Origin: an uncultured Limnohabitans sp.
Lineage (GTDB): Bacteria; Pseudomonadota; Gammaproteobacteria; Burkholderiales; Burkholderiaceae_C
Direction of reading: 5' to 3'
Length of the DNA stretch: 5,908 nt
Assembly: GCF_937889215.1 (NCBI RefSeq)
Contig: NZ_CALBEX010000439.1
Location: 1 to 5,908, forward strand
The notes under the pieces were generated by a model, which was given only the letters and a program-made list of their open reading frames with translations, searched no databases and had not been told where the DNA came from. This document shows, piece after piece, positions 5,906-5,908 of the stretch. The position numbers and the translations under genes are program-made. Within the stretch, counting starts at the first letter, position 1. Each line of letters opens with the position of its first letter.

Positions 5906-5908
5906 AGT

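Overview
The window is about 60% GC by eye. Its proteins look like those of a betaproteobacterium in the order Burkholderiales, most likely Comamonadaceae (Limnohabitans, Rhodoferax or Polaromonas-like). That placement rests on recalled family resemblance, for example the N-terminus of the Hsp33 homologue and the C-terminus of the 3-hydroxyacyl-CoA dehydrogenase. No marker gene here settles the genus.

Layout: five co-directional plus-strand genes fill positions 1-4617. They are the C-terminal part of a two-domain 3-hydroxyacyl-CoA dehydrogenase (1-564), a PaaG-like crotonase-fold protein (611-1390), a Crp/Fnr-family transcription factor (1448-2167), an APH-fold phosphotransferase (2232-3317) and an ACAD10/11-type acyl-CoA dehydrogenase (3358-4617). 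Gaps between them are 40 to 64 bases, and no convincing terminator with a T tract separates them. The run ends at a strong intrinsic terminator (4635-4674). A 301-base intergenic stretch (4618-4918) follows, and then hslO, encoding the redox-regulated chaperone Hsp33, on the minus strand. hslO converges on the block and is probably unrelated housekeeping.

How the genes may work together: four of the five plus-strand genes encode acyl-CoA chemistry, so the block reads as a fatty-acid or aromatic-derived acyl-CoA degradation cluster with its own Crp-type regulator. The most informative part is the phosphotransferase/acyl-CoA dehydrogenase pair. These are the two halves found fused in animal ACAD10/ACAD11 and separate as LvaA/LvaC in the Pseudomonas putida levulinate pathway, where 4-hydroxyacyl-CoA is phosphorylated and the phosphate eliminated to give an ordinary beta-oxidation intermediate. 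By inference, this cluster could feed 4-hydroxyacyl-CoA (or a similar hydroxylated acyl-CoA) into beta-oxidation, with the crotonase and dehydrogenase acting downstream.

Most of the window is ordinary chromosomal metabolism. I see no mobile element, CRISPR array, tRNA or rRNA. The points worth a second look are the kinase/dehydrogenase pair, the non-hydratase active site of the crotonase, the altered ligand and DNA-contact residues of the Crp-type regulator, and a structured intergenic region.
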